Made by a program: the position numbers and the translations under genes
NCBI GenBank assembly: GCA_907163375.1
Contig: CAJQUW010011257.1
Coordinates: 42,501-106,500, forward strand
Reading direction: 5' to 3'
From: Prostheceraeus crozeri
Lineage: Eukaryota; Platyhelminthes; Polycladida; Euryleptidae
DNA length: 64,000 bases
Shown: one piece after another, positions 37,007 through 49,500 of the stretch
How the letters are laid out: every line of letters begins with the position of its first letter
Position numbering within the stretch: position 1 is the stretch's first letter
The notes under the pieces: generated by a model
Databases searched by the model: none
Told to the model about the DNA's origin: nothing
What the model saw: only the letters and a program-made list of their open reading frames with translations

Positions 37007-37146
37007 AAGTGGCTTATTTTATGTATATGAATAATGATGTAGCAAGTTCAAGTCACTCGATTCAATTTCGACAAGTGGCTTATTTTATGTATATGAATAA
37101 TGATGTAGCAAGTTAAAGTCACTCGATTCAATTTCGACAAGTGGCT
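37007..37146 (+). repeat. 66-bp tandem duplication
   Basis: Two copies with a 66-bp period start AAGTGGCT at 37007 and 37073, with a third partial AAGTGGCT at 37139. I see one clear substitution (AGTTCAAG versus AGTTAAAG), plus differences at the left edge. This fits a recent tandem duplication. Confidence 0.85.
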
Positions 37147-37668
37147 GTAGCCCAAAACCTAGTGGTTGTGGTAATTTTCCTTGGCTCAAATTTGCAATTA
37201 AATTTTGGATGATGCAATTTCATGACTAAAATGAGGTCTTCCTTAATTTTTTTACTGAAAACAATTTTGAATCAATTCTCTGGAATAGCTGTCTATTTCC
37301 AATGTCACAGCAGTTTCAATTTCATTTAATGAACTCTTTCTGACATCTAGTGCCACATTTGAGATGCGTATTTTTTGCTTTTTTGGAAAAATTACTTAAG
37401 AATTGACCATCATGATAGATTCACTAATAGTTTGGAGAGGCAATATCTTTTGACAAACTTCGATGGAAGTTTTGATACTCACACCTGTCAATAAGAGCAT
37501 TTTCTTGTCCTTGTTACGTGAGAGTTATGCAAGTCATGACTATTTCTCCATCAAAGACGGTCATAGTTGACTTCAAGACATAAGTCATTCATATGAAAAA
37601 TAAAACCTGATTTACTGAATATTAATTGAATCATAAAATCATATCCAAGAAAATTAGATTAATTCTCA

Positions 37669-37670
<2 letters not shown>

Positions 37671-37707
<37 letters not shown>
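37671..37707. repeat. AT dinucleotide microsatellite
   Basis: An uninterrupted AT repeat of about 37 bp. Confidence 0.95.
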
Positions 37708-37708
<1 letters not shown>

Positions 37709-40700
37709 CTGAATTTAAACAACATAGAGCACGTGCACGTGCATGCATTTTGATTCCAACAATGTAGAACTCAATTCTACGCAATTCTTTATATTGACTA
37801 TAGAGCGCATTCTTTTGTACAATAATTGTCTCACAAGTATAAACAAAACAAATCCATATAGTCTGTTGGAAGATTAAGGTATTAATTAAATTTCCTAAGC
37901 TCACGGATTCTAAATATTTAGTCAAGAGACAGAAGAATTTTTTGCATGAAGATTTAAATCATGATACTGCAAATGAAATTTCCTTTTACGTCAAATATTT
38001 CAGGATTTCACCATAAAAGCTTCATACTATTTGATATTTACCAAGGTTCATGCTACTCGAATACTAAAATCCTAAAATACTAATACTAATATTACTTAAC
38101 ACAAATTCTAAAATAGATACTGCACATGTTCCATGAAAACAGAAACATTTGCAAAAATTGATTTTTCAAATATTGATCTAATATTTTGAGATCTGAAGAG
38201 CAAAGTCTCCGTAAAAAGTTAAATCCTATGGTATAAAAGTTCTAAACACATTTTGAGTTACCACTCTGCCAACTACAGTAAGGATCATAAAAATTGGACC
38301 ATCTAGATTTTCTTTCATTTTGATGGAACAACGCTCACCTACTACTTCCATGTGACTTAAAATCCCATCTACCTACACATATCCCTGCTCTATGTTTGTG
38401 ATATAGGCCTATATGTCACAAGCACGCACTGGTGCTCCAAATCTTGAAAACATTTTTCATTTAAACACGTGAGTTCACCCTCACAGAAAATGACATGCAT
38501 ATCATATGTAGGGTTAGATGCAAATCAAAATAATTGTGCTTACTGAAAGATTACTTCTGTTTTTTTCAAGCGACAATTACATGTGCCATGCTATCATTTG
38601 TTGCATGCATTCTTCGCATTGTACAGCATTTCTGTACTTCTAGTCTCACGGATAGAACAAAGCAAAAATGGATTAGTCAGTTTTTGCTACTTTTCGTTCC
38701 TCCAATTTCTGAAACATGGATACTAGGTAGTTTTCTGGTTCAGTAAGCATTAAATTGAGTTAAAAAGTGTTTTTATTACACTATGCTAAACGACCGAAGC
38801 AAAAATATGCATCCAAGCAGCAAGCGTGGTATTATGATGCTGTGGATGAGATAATCTGCAGCTTTATTTTATGGATGTGTTATTTGTCGACATCACCTGG
38901 GAGATAGGAAAGATCACTCTAGCTGCACTTTTATTTTGCATGAATGATCACATTTCGAAATGTAATCTACAACACAAAAGTTTCAAAAATCGATCTGGCA
39001 TTGAATAAATTTCAAGTTTTTCGACAATATAGTCCTAGCGAAAGCATATAAGTTGACCAATCGGTTCATAGAATTATAGACACTAATTTTGAGCGTCCAC
39101 TAAGAAAGCAAATAGGCCTCGAATACGTGAGGAATTGTCGGCAATCACATAGCTTCTTTTCGACCCCCAGCCTGAAACCACAAACTAGCACAAGTTGGAT
39201 GACAAAATTCAAAAAACCACCCTAAAGTTCGTGATCCTATTTCGTCCAGCACTCTGTATGACAGTTGCAAGTTCTTTTTGTCTCAGCAATGGAAATTCGC
39301 TAGCATGTACCTACAATGACTGCAACTCCATCATCTTACTCTTAAGAAAAACAAAACGAAAGCCTTTTAATTGATCTGATAAATTCCGAAATTGAATTGA
39401 AGGTAGAGCATCATTTTTGAGGATGCTGTTATCATTTGTAATCCTTTAAGATGAAATTAAAATCCGGCAAAATTTTGGATGCTTATGCCAGCAGATTTTG
39501 TTCTTCAAAATGCTTATTTCTTTACAAAACATTGACAATAGGACATTTTTTTCTGAATTAACTGAAATTATCTGTTTCGGTTTGTAATTTTCATATTTTT
39601 TTCAAATCAATCTTTCAATTATCAGGTGTTTGGCGTGGAATCTGCTACAAAAAACACAAGGACACAAAAAACGGCAATTAAACAGAATGAAAGCCAGCGA
39701 TTTCGCCACACGAAGTTGAATGTTGTCTGATAAACACGAATCTCCCGTGTTACTTACTCCAATTACATGAAATGTGCTCAGTGAGCCTCCAACCATTTAA
39801 ACTTTAATGGTTGGGTCAACACAGCATTGGATATGATTTCGAAGTGCACTTGAATGTTGTGAATATCGAGTTGTTTTTGAATAATTCAGAAAATTGAAAT
39901 CGAAATTCGACTTTAGATTTTCATATCTAAAAAATATCGAGTAGTAGCAATCGACGTATTGATTGAAACAAATAATTACTCACAAAATTCACGTCTGGTG
40001 CGGTGCAATTTGAGCAGAATTAAAGAAACTTATAATGTCATCAAACATATAGAAAAGTAGGTGTCACGTTGAATCCGCAAGTAATCTGCTCAGACATACA
40101 GTGACTCTTTAAATCAGGAATCAACAGGTAGATGAGCAATTAGTAATTTATGGTCAAGCAGTTTAAAATGAGATTCCCTCAGGAACCAAAAATATCATAA
40201 TCTCCCGAGAAGACGTGTACTTAAAAACGCAAATTTTATAGAAAAAGCAATTTTCACATTGATGGTCTGTTATCTCTTCACAGGTTATCGCATGTTTTTC
40301 ATCACGGTTGCCGTGGAAAGGGCATTTCAGATCCATGCCATAAACGAATACACCAATATTGTGAAGAGAAGCCAATAAGGAGTAATTAAATAAGTAAATT
40401 GGACCTATATACCGGCACTGTATATAGGTCATCCAAAGTGACATACATGTATGTTTAATCAACAGTTCAAGTTATTTTCTTCGTCATATTCTTCTTTTAC
40501 TTGAAACGAATGATTATCAGGATCACAATTCATCACTTTGTCATTTCTTAACTGTCTGTGGGAATGCCACATTAAGCAGTCAAATTAATGTCTTAAGCTT
40601 GATACCAAATTCAGATGAGCATTTTCATTCAGGCTAGCAACAACTTTTTCTTCATCTGCAACAAAATCTTACTGGCTTGAAAAAATGGCCGTTCTATGGA

Positions 40701-41921
40701 TGTTGAGGACAAGGACATGGAAAAATAATGATGGAACATGTTCGCAGCCGTATTAAGCTGCTGTATCGCCAAAAGTCAGTTGTCTCCTTCATAGGAATTC
40801 AACGATTCTCTCAGGCTCCCAGGCTGTACACTTTGCATCTTTTACTATTTTTTACTCATCAGGCTCCTCGTCGCCGCTGTCGCCATTAGCACATGCGGTG
40901 CAGGTATTCGAAGAGGTAACCTGACATTTGCCGATTGTGCAGCTAATTGTTGAAGAGTGAGCTTTCCCTGTGTCAGGACCCACACAATGTGAACAACTCC
41001 TCGATATAGACATCAACAATCTGGCTGTGATCATGGGTCATTGAAAGCATGGTTATCTTCAATAATACACTTGATATCTTGGAGGAGCAATTTTGGAAAT
41101 ACATGCATTCATGCAATCTACACGCTGTCCATGGATATTTCAATAGTTTCGACATATATCCATGGAGATTTCTATGGACATCCATGTCCACAGCAAGCCG
41201 AGCTTTAGGATTATTCATTCATGCATGTAGTCTACAGTAATATTATGCATGTAATTAATTCTTTACTCTCTACTATTTGTAAGATAATTGAGACATTATT
41301 TTATAAAAATGGCTGATCATATGATTTCACAATAACAAAATTCAATGTGCTCAATTGTAGGTATAGGGCTCTGAAGCATACTAATGTTAGCAGAAAACTT
41401 TTAATTATTTTTTGCAGTACTGTATCTGACGACAACAGTGGCTTCTATTTAATAGGCTTGCAATTACCTCACAGACATGTTCTGATAAAGTAGTCATGAA
41501 ACCTATCATACAACGGTATTAACTAAACCAAAGAATCGCATCGATCTTTGTGATATTATTGATATCAACATGAATTATCTATCATTAGCAATTTACATTA
41601 TCGAGTCCTTATTGATTAAATTTATACGAATCATTAAATTCATCATCAATCTTCAACAGATATAGGAGCAGCGACAACAGGCTTACAACAATTGAGACAT
41701 ATACACATCATCATAGTTAGATTTTTGAGACATGAAAAATCTTTCGTTAAGATTTAGAAACAATTTTTATTTTATTGAGGCATATTTGAAGCACTTTTAT
41801 ACTAAGATCTTACTGCAATCATTCTTATGCTAAATATTCTTTGAGACGATCTATATATGCTTGCATTTTGAAATTCAGTAAAGGAAGAATAGGTATATAG
41901 AAAATTTACTTAATAGAGCAG
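37708..41921. other. Non-coding, no gene recognised
   Basis: There are several short frames but none with a domain. A minus-strand stretch near 40700-40590 vaguely resembles a hAT C-terminus (SIERPFFQASKI) and is not called. Clusters of CATGCATG and CCATGG words lie at 41100-41250. Confidence 0.45.
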
Positions 41922-41932
41922 CAGACGTTTAT

Positions 41933-42595
41933 TTATTTGTTTATGTTAAAGGAAATCCCTGAGGCCCGATGTAGGCAAGAAAAACAAAGTCAGTTATACT
42001 GAGCACTTTCGGTGCGCTCCGCGCATCACCTTCAGAGAAATACAATGTATAAAACGTGAATTCGGACACAAAACATCAAATAAGCATGCATAGATGGAAT
42101 CAATGATTGTCCGCAATGAAACACAAAAGCTATGGATTGCGCTTATGCCGAAGATAGAAATAACTTATTGAAGTCACTGCTAAAAACTCGATATGTAGTA
42201 GAAAGTTAAAATATGGAAAAAGGAAAAAGAGAGTCGAAATATAATCATAGAGCAAAAGTTAACGCAATACGCAGTCCCACGCAGATCCTATGTCATGATC
42301 GACCCTGTTGTTTCCGCCAAGTTTCCGGGTCCAGATCACCTATTTGATCAGTCTCCTTCTCCAACCACTCTCTTTGCTGACCACTGCTGTATTGGAGAAG
42401 TCTATGCGATGATCACTCTCGAAGGTATGCTTGGCCACCTCGGAACGATCCACATCGAGATTCTTTACCGCACGCTTGTGTTCCTTCTGCCTGTTATCCT
42501 GCATAACTGTTTGTTTTTCTTGCCTACATCGGGCCTCAGGGATTTCCTCTTACATAAACAAACAATGCATCATGTCAATCCCTTATTTTCAACAA
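41933..42595 (-). mobile_element. Penelope-like element fragment with inverted termini and 11-bp target duplication
   Basis: The 663-bp insertion is flanked by exact CAGACGTTTAT at 41922-41932 and 42596-42606. Near-terminal inverted repeats of about 60 bp share GGAAATCCCTGAGGCCCGAT and the following TGTAGGCAAGAAAAACAAA (left arm about 41935-41997, right arm about 42503-42565). Between them the minus strand encodes the end of a GIY-YIG domain. Just inside the left arm (plus 42001-42036) is a hairpin that reads on the minus strand CTGAAGGT-GAT-GCGC-GGA-GCGC-ACCGAAAGTGC, a hammerhead-like arrangement. Inverted partial copies are typical of Penelope-like elements. Confidence 0.82.
42340..42545 (-). 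pseudogene. Penelope-like GIY-YIG endonuclease C-terminal fragment
   Basis: The minus-strand frame reads RQKEHKRAVKNLDVDRSEVA, then KHTFESDHRIDFSNTAVVS and KESGWRRRLIK before TAG at 42342-42340. This matches the downstream half of the GIY-YIG region of Penelope-like elements, with the usual R.KEH..AVK, VA.H....H.IDF and W..R..KE blocks. The GIY-YIG motif proper and the reverse transcriptase are absent because the frame enters directly from the inverted terminus. It is non-functional on its own. Confidence 0.75.
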
Positions 42596-42606
42596 CAGAC
42601 GTTTAT

Positions 42607-44142
42607 ATTCATCGGTAAATTGGAACAGGATGAGATTACCACCCATTTAGACTTCATATCGAAATGTTTATTTATTGTCACATTGATTAATCAGATAGTG
42701 AATCTTCATTTTCACGAAGACAAACATTTATTCGACCGCTGCTTAATTAATTTTGACCATTGGGACATTTCATTTCGACTGCTTCTCATCGTAAACGTTA
42801 GAATTCAATTCAATAAATTTTCCACCAAGCTATAGATTTCATTTGAGATGAAACTTTTCTGAAATCTAACTTTCAATTGTTATTATTGCATCCATAAACA
42901 AATGATGGGAACTACTACATTGCAAGATATAACAATGCTGCAATCTGCAACCTGAATAATAGCAAGAATGCTCAAAGGAAAAGTGACCATGCTGGATGAC
43001 CACACCATCAGCTTCAGGATTGTGTGCTGAAAACAATAATTTTGCTCTCCTTGAGAGCGCACGTCCCTAAGTTTCTAAATATTCACGTAGTTGAATATGG
43101 AAACGCAGCATGTATCGTTGCTATGAAGAATGCGGAAATTTATAAAGACGAGTTTTGGTCTGTTTTGCGAGCAGTCCTATGCTTAATTTTACGTTTTAAG
43201 CTTGTGGCGTCAAATTAGAACCTTTTATTTTCAATTCAATGCACTACTTTTTAATCTGAATATATTCAGAGAAGGAAAATCAATCTTAATTTTAAGGATA
43301 GTTATAGCTTAATTTGCAAGATAATTTACTGGTGTGATCCTTTGACAAAGTCGGGTTTGCGAATCAACGTTTGTGGAATAGGTGATAGCTAGAAATGGAA
43401 TTTTCTGTCGCCATTCGAATGTGCAATTTTAAAAATTTCCAACGTGTCATGACAAGCTGCTGGTAATTGCTATTTATTCATAAAAACGATGCACTGCTTC
43501 TTCTTGTGTCACACTTCATCTTTTCACAGGCAGTTTTGGTGTCGTAATGAAAATCAAGTAATGCAATTAACTTCCAAAATGGAAATGTGTGACTTTAGTA
43601 CATTTTGGGTGTCTGACTTTAGATTTTACTTCGTTTTTATCTAAGATGGACAGCTGTTTAGTCAAGAGCTGTTCGGAATCTCGCCCGCAAAAGTCGAGGA
43701 GGCTGGACTCGGAAGGTCGTAAAACAATGCAAATTCGGCAAACATTTACGACTTTCAAGTGATCATTTCTCATACAGACATAAAAGAAAAAGATTTTGCA
43801 CGACTTTTTGACCTTTGAGTTGTCTTGAAATGAATTTTTCGCACATTCAACATGCATTGATTAGTATATGAGAATCACCTTCGTTTATGAAATATAAAAT
43901 CATTTGATTCATTTATTCAATTTTTGTCTAATGCAAAAGTTGCAAATTATTTTGCCAACGCGCTAACTGTGTTTCGCCATCATTAGTGTTGTGTCTTACC
44001 AGGTGCAGTATAATGCAGTTCCAGCCTAATTAATCATGATGATATAAAGATCTTAGCAATAGCTTAGCAAAGCCAAAATTTGTTGCTATTCTAGTTAATC
44101 TTATTACGCACATGTACAAATACATGTAGATTACGACCAAGG
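42607..44142. other. Non-coding, no gene recognised
   Basis: Frames at 42431-42835 (plus) and 43567-43857 (minus) have no recognisable motif. The first overlaps the Penelope-like fragment. Confidence 0.45.
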
Positions 44143-44600
44143 TTGGACTTGAGGTCAGTTAGAAGGTGCATGATGTGCGCCAGTGAAACATGCCCCATGA
44201 AAGTCGAAGATCAGCAAAGAATGGTCACAGCGGAGCGCAGAATGATCCGTTGCATGATGGGCGTATCTTTGAAGGACATTTTCGTTTCTTCCATGCATCT
44301 CCAGCTTCTTGGAATAGAAGACATCAAGGTCGTCTTGAAAAGGAACCGTCTTAGATGGTTCGGGCATGTTCTCCGGAAGCCTGAGGATAACTGTGTCAAG
44401 AAGGCGCATGGCATGGTCTACCGTGGCCAACGCCGAGAAGAAGAAGTGGCGTGGAACGGAACTTGCTGATTGCAAGGAGCTTGGCCTGAAGGAGAGTGAT
44501 GCTTCCAACCGTGATTGGTGGAGAAAATTCATTGGAAAAATCGTCGTCCCCCACGATGAATAGATAATGGACGTAAAAAGAAAAAGTAAGTAAGTAAAAC
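44143..44600 (+). mobile_element. 3' end of a non-LTR retrotransposon
   Basis: The reading contains CPMKVEDQQRMVTAERRMIR, CMMGVSLKDIFVSS and RLRWFGHVLRKPEDN. These are the usual C-terminal blocks after the reverse transcriptase of RTE/I-type elements. After a frameshift near 44448 it continues with KKWRGTELADCKELGLKESD and ASNRDWWRKFIG to a stop. The TAAG repeat tail is at about 44585-44598. It is 5'-truncated just before the thumb. It differs in motif style from the 22-28 kb and 29.8-30.8 kb elements. Confidence 0.78.
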
Positions 44601-46460
44601 GTATGGCATGTGCTATAGGGCATGATCCTTCATGCAATGCATGCTTAATTAGGCTAACAGCAAATTTTGACACACTAAAGAAAAAGCCGAAATAGTCGCA
44701 TAAAAAAGTTGCACGACTTTTTTACGCGATTGAAGTTATGCACGAAATGTCAGGCTACGATCCTTCGACAGTGTTTTACAGTCTTCAAGATTGAGGTGCT
44801 TTTCACACCACCATAAATTTCTTGTCATTGATTATCGGTGTAGCTTATGCCTACTCAATGAGGGTGACTTAAAGGCAACTACATTGGTTTTGTGTGCTTC
44901 TTCATTTCAACCATAAAATTCAATAAAACTCTTACTACAGGCCCTCACTAGTTATTTCAGTTTTAAGTAGTTGGAAAGACTCAGGATCATTTTGTGATCT
45001 TATAATTATCATTCTGATATATACATGCACAAAATTTTCCCTGCTAATCGGCAATCATCTTTAGGTACGAAAGAATCTGTTGATGTCAGTGAGAATTTAA
45101 AAATGAGAAGAATAATACTGAATCTGTCCAGCTACAAAACTTTAATAAAACTCATAGCAGGTCTATGACTCCATCTATGAATAAAGTTTTCGGTAATTGA
45201 TATTCACTCGCAGAAATAAGTTATTCTAATCCTTGCAACCAAAAGCTTATTCCCATATCTCTGTTTCTTAACTTCAATAAATTTGTATATAATAGCGCTA
45301 CGAATACAGATGTCCTTTTCTCTTTTGTCATCACTTATTGCGATATCGAAATATTTTGCAATAACAATCTTCACAATTATTTTATCATAGAGCACTTCAA
45401 TCTAATATTCAATATCATTGCGATAACGAAATTGACATTGGTAACAAGATGGCCTCCAGATTATCGATTTGCACGAAAAGCACGTACACAATCTTGAATG
45501 ACTCAGCTGTAGACACGCCATGGATACAATTGTATCCGACAGAAATTCGACAGTACGAAGACCGAATAAAGGAATACTAATAACAGACAATTAATCGAGC
45601 AGATGTGTGCTTTGTATACCGGCAGTTGTTAGAATGTCAAAAGGATCTCAGGTTCATCTCAAGCTGTCTCCTGTCTACATCCAGTCTATACGGGTAATTT
45701 TATAAATAAAAAGCGCACAGAATGCTTTCGAAGTCATAATAAAGTTTATTGAAATTAGGAAGAAAAATGTAAACCTGACATGTTTCGACTGGTCTTGTCA
45801 AAGGTAACCCAGCATGTGAAATTACATTGAAAGATAGACATTTTTTAAGAAGGAGAAAGTTGAGATACAGGTCAACACGCGATAGCAGCGGCAGACTGTG
45901 AGTCACCCGATTACCGGTAATACGGGTAATCTCACAACCAGTGATACGAATTCGTAAAAAGATTTGCCAACTCCGACTCCGGGTCTCGAGGAAAAATCAG
46001 TCTCTCAACCCTGCTCACGATCATTTATCGCTTGAGAAGGCTTTCTTGTCTTCCAGTATTGTAGAATGCTGGTTTGGATGCTAGATAGTGAAATACTAAG
46101 GTAAGCCAATAACTCTTCCTCTGGAAAATCTCTTTCAGCAGAGTTCAATATTTAGTCTAAAAACATTTCTCATTTTTTCCAGTCTTCTTTTTTTCTTGTT
46201 TATCCGATATCAGCAGATCTCACAATTTCTTCTATTTTCACATCGTACTGCATCTTGAGAGATTTTATGTCCGGATTAACTAGAAATCAGTAAAAGATTC
46301 ATGCATGCTTTCATTGCCCCATAAATATCAATTCACATCGCACGGACATCCTGATTGTTCCGGTCCCCCGGATATCCGCATAGAGTTTTCATTTAAGAAG
46401 ACAATTAACTTGCAGACACAGACTTACCCTGAATAAGTCTTTTGTCTAACCAGAGAAAAC
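44601..46460. other. Non-coding, no gene recognised
   Basis: No domain-bearing frame was found. An ATTACCGGTAATACGGGTAATC palindromic patch at about 45911 is reminiscent of hAT-Ac subterminal sequence but has no partner. Confidence 0.4.
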
Positions 46461-46502
46461 ATCGACCACAGAAGGCGCAAGACGCCGAAGGCCCGTCGTG
46501 GT
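46461..46502 (+). other. Penelope-associated hairpin, second copy
   Basis: Outer arms ACCAC (46465-46469) and GTGGT (46498-46502) enclose AGAA, a GGCG-CAAGA-CGCC stem-loop and GAAGGCCCGTC. The core from CAGAAGGCG to GCCGAAGGCCC matches the one at 4420-4445, although the outer arms differ. No Penelope coding sequence was found next to it, so it may be a solo terminal fragment. Confidence 0.4.
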
Positions 46503-49500
46503 TTTAGAATAATTTTTTTATCGAGATACCGTGAATTTCTGTTTTCCCAGGAGTGTCAGGTCACAATGACTTTCTTTGAAATGGTGCAGTATCCCAGAGA
46601 TGGGTCAATTACATGATTAGTAGTAGTTAGTTGCTGAATCTTTAAACAATAAAGTGAAATATATTCGAAATTCAGACAGGATTATCGTCAGAACAAAAAA
46701 TGCTCATCAATTATTTGCGTATGTCGCATTGAGAGATTAGAAATTCTCTATTGAATAGAAGGTGAACATTTAGTTCCAATGCTTTATGTATTTTTATGGT
46801 TTACATTATTCGATTTTATGTTATCTTTCAGGCATGACTGAATAACAATGACAACTCAACGAGCTACTATCATTGAAAGGCGCCAATTGAAGAGGTGCCG
46901 AACTTTAAGGATTATTTGGTCAATATCTGACGGTCTGATCAAATTAAGCGAACTAAAATGCTGTAGGGAAGTACAGAATACAATCTTTTAACACTTCTCA
47001 ACTTTCTTCCGGTTTCTGGTTCAATTGTTCCACAATCCAGCAAGCTGTTTCAACAAAAACACTTCAACGCAATGATTGTACATTGCTTTGATGATGGATC
47101 GATTGATGAGATGCGGTGCGAGCTATTTTCTGCTGCTTGATAAAAGCTGTGTACAAAACGAAACACTGTTGCTGTTGATATTTGGTTGGAGAGTAAACGT
47201 CATTGTTGGATCCGATAATTGTGGAATGTTTGCTGCTCAGCGATTGAGTTTCTAAAATGTCCATCTGATTTCCGACTGCTGACATGGTCATATTAGGCAA
47301 CCTATATTAGACATCGACGATAATTCGCCGCAATGTGTAAAAAGATGATAGCGTGATAGTTTAATGAAGCTACGAGTAAATTTTGTATTAAATCTTAATC
47401 GAGTAGAACTAATTCAGAAGGAGTCTTTGGTCAAAATTAATGAAAGATAGCAGAAGTGAAAAGTGAAATGCAAATTTTTTTTGACGGGAGCAGAAAGTGC
47501 TGAAAATCAATCATGCGATTTCTCTTCCTCGTCTTAATGCTCTCACACTGCGGTCTCTGCCATCCACCTCTACCCTGTGTCCTACGTCGATGCTTTAAAG
47601 ACCCTTAAATCTGCGGGCATAATCCAACTGTATCAGCGTTGGTTTTCTTCTTCATCTTCTTGTTCCTCTTCTTCTTCTCCATCCCCTTCTTCTTCGTCTC
47701 CAGCTTAAAATGGCTTTGCATTTAGAGCTGACGAAAGTTACAAATTGAGACACGTGTCGTGCTGATCTCCAACCACGACTTCTCCATTCAACTCTCAACT
47801 TTAGGTGTATCATTTACAATATTTGTACGAGTGGCACAACAAGGCCACTCTCTCCAGGTTCTCTCCATGTTTTATCTTCATCTCTCTTCTTCTACTCCTT
47901 CTCCTTTCTCCAAACCTTTCTCTTCCATGTAGTCCTCCTATCTTATGTCAAATCTGTTATACTTATCGAAATCTTGTAATACGAGAGTACGATAAAACCG
48001 TATTAGCAACATGGTGGCAAAGGGATGACAGTGATGCGCTATGATCGGGATAGCAAACAGGATTCTAAGGTTTTCAGCAACGTTATCCAGGGAGTAATAT
48101 CGAGAACTTCCCTCATATCCATTTGAGTCAGACAGTAAAATTCATTTACCATTTTTCAGCTGACTACCATGTAATGTGTACTGAGTACTCTGTCAATATA
48201 AACAGTTCAATTATGATTGTACCAATGAGTAACAATGACGAATTGAGATAACTAATGTGAATGCAAAACACAACGCAAATGGAACAAAAAGCGAAATGTG
48301 AATGCAGCTGCTAACTGAAATCTCAAATAAAAAGAACAATAAATCGAAATTATACCTCACTTTCTCTCTTCTTGTTATTCCTACTTCGTCTTTTCATAAT
48401 GTGACATGCTCAAATTTCAAAGTCAAAGCATTCTTGTCATTACATTAATTCATCAAACTATTCCTCTCTTTAATAGCCTCATCTGCATGACTGTTATGGC
48501 CCTACTTCCGAAAGTTGAGATAACTTTTATGTCATAATTCATATCACATTCATAATTAAAAATATCGGAATGTCGATTCCACACTAAAGCAGCACTTATA
48601 CTGTATCTCAGTTTTGCAACTCCAACATCGAAAGCCACTTCCTGAACATATAGCTGACCTGAATGGATTTTCCTTTAGAGAGGAAAAAGTTTCAAAATTT
48701 TGCTGATGTGTAGGAAGTTCAGACAATAGTCATTGTTTTACTTTGCGTCAGAAAGACAGATTTTTGAAAAATGTTTTGTACGACTATGAAATCTGCTATT
48801 TTACAATGGTGTAAGACATCCATTCAAACAAAACATGGTCAGTCCGATTAGGGATTGATTAGGTCATGATTAGTTATCAAGACTTTGCTTGTTTTAACTT
48901 GAAAGATATGTTTTTTCTTTTTGTGTGTTTATTGAGACTTTCTCATTGTAATGGTTTCTTAAGAAATTTGATCAAGTAACTTTCGATGATAAAAAATAAT
49001 GATGGAGGTTCAGATATCATAGCAATCTGAATTGAAATCTGAAATGAAGGCATCATCAGTTGTGTGCTTTTGTTGGTATTTGTGATCACTTCATGGCGAG
49101 TGAATGCACTTAATGTAAGTTGTACTGTATTTTCGGTACATTAAATTAAAACTAAAGATCTCTTTTGACATTGATATTCATTAGTCATTACTCCTATGTA
49201 AATTCATGCTCTCTAGGACGAGCATGGCAATTAACAAATAATAATAAGGGCTCTTTGCGCGCAATGTGGCACACAAAGCAGCATTATTATTTTTTCATTA
49301 AGGTTCAAATTCACAGTTGGCTCCTAAAAGCAAATTATTGAAAGTTAATACTAATACGGTAACAGCACTATGACTAATTCACACTCCGACTTTCAAAAGT
49401 TTACCACACGCCCTTTTCTCGCAGCTATTGTGCAAATTCATATAACGAACTTTGTCAACAAGTGTCATTCGTCTGTTAAGTCCTTACTTCTGAACCGATA

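Noticed and set aside
40590..40700. Minus-strand stretch vaguely like a hAT C-terminus (SIERPFFQASKI)
   Set aside because: The match is too short and no other part of a hAT lies nearby.
44155..44673. Long minus-strand open frame
   Set aside because: It is the antisense of the non-LTR 3' fragment, which carries clear plus-strand motifs.
47064..47300. 78-codon minus-strand frame considered as an extra exon of the long receptor gene
   Set aside because: It has no membrane segment, and the receptor exons already join in phase without it.
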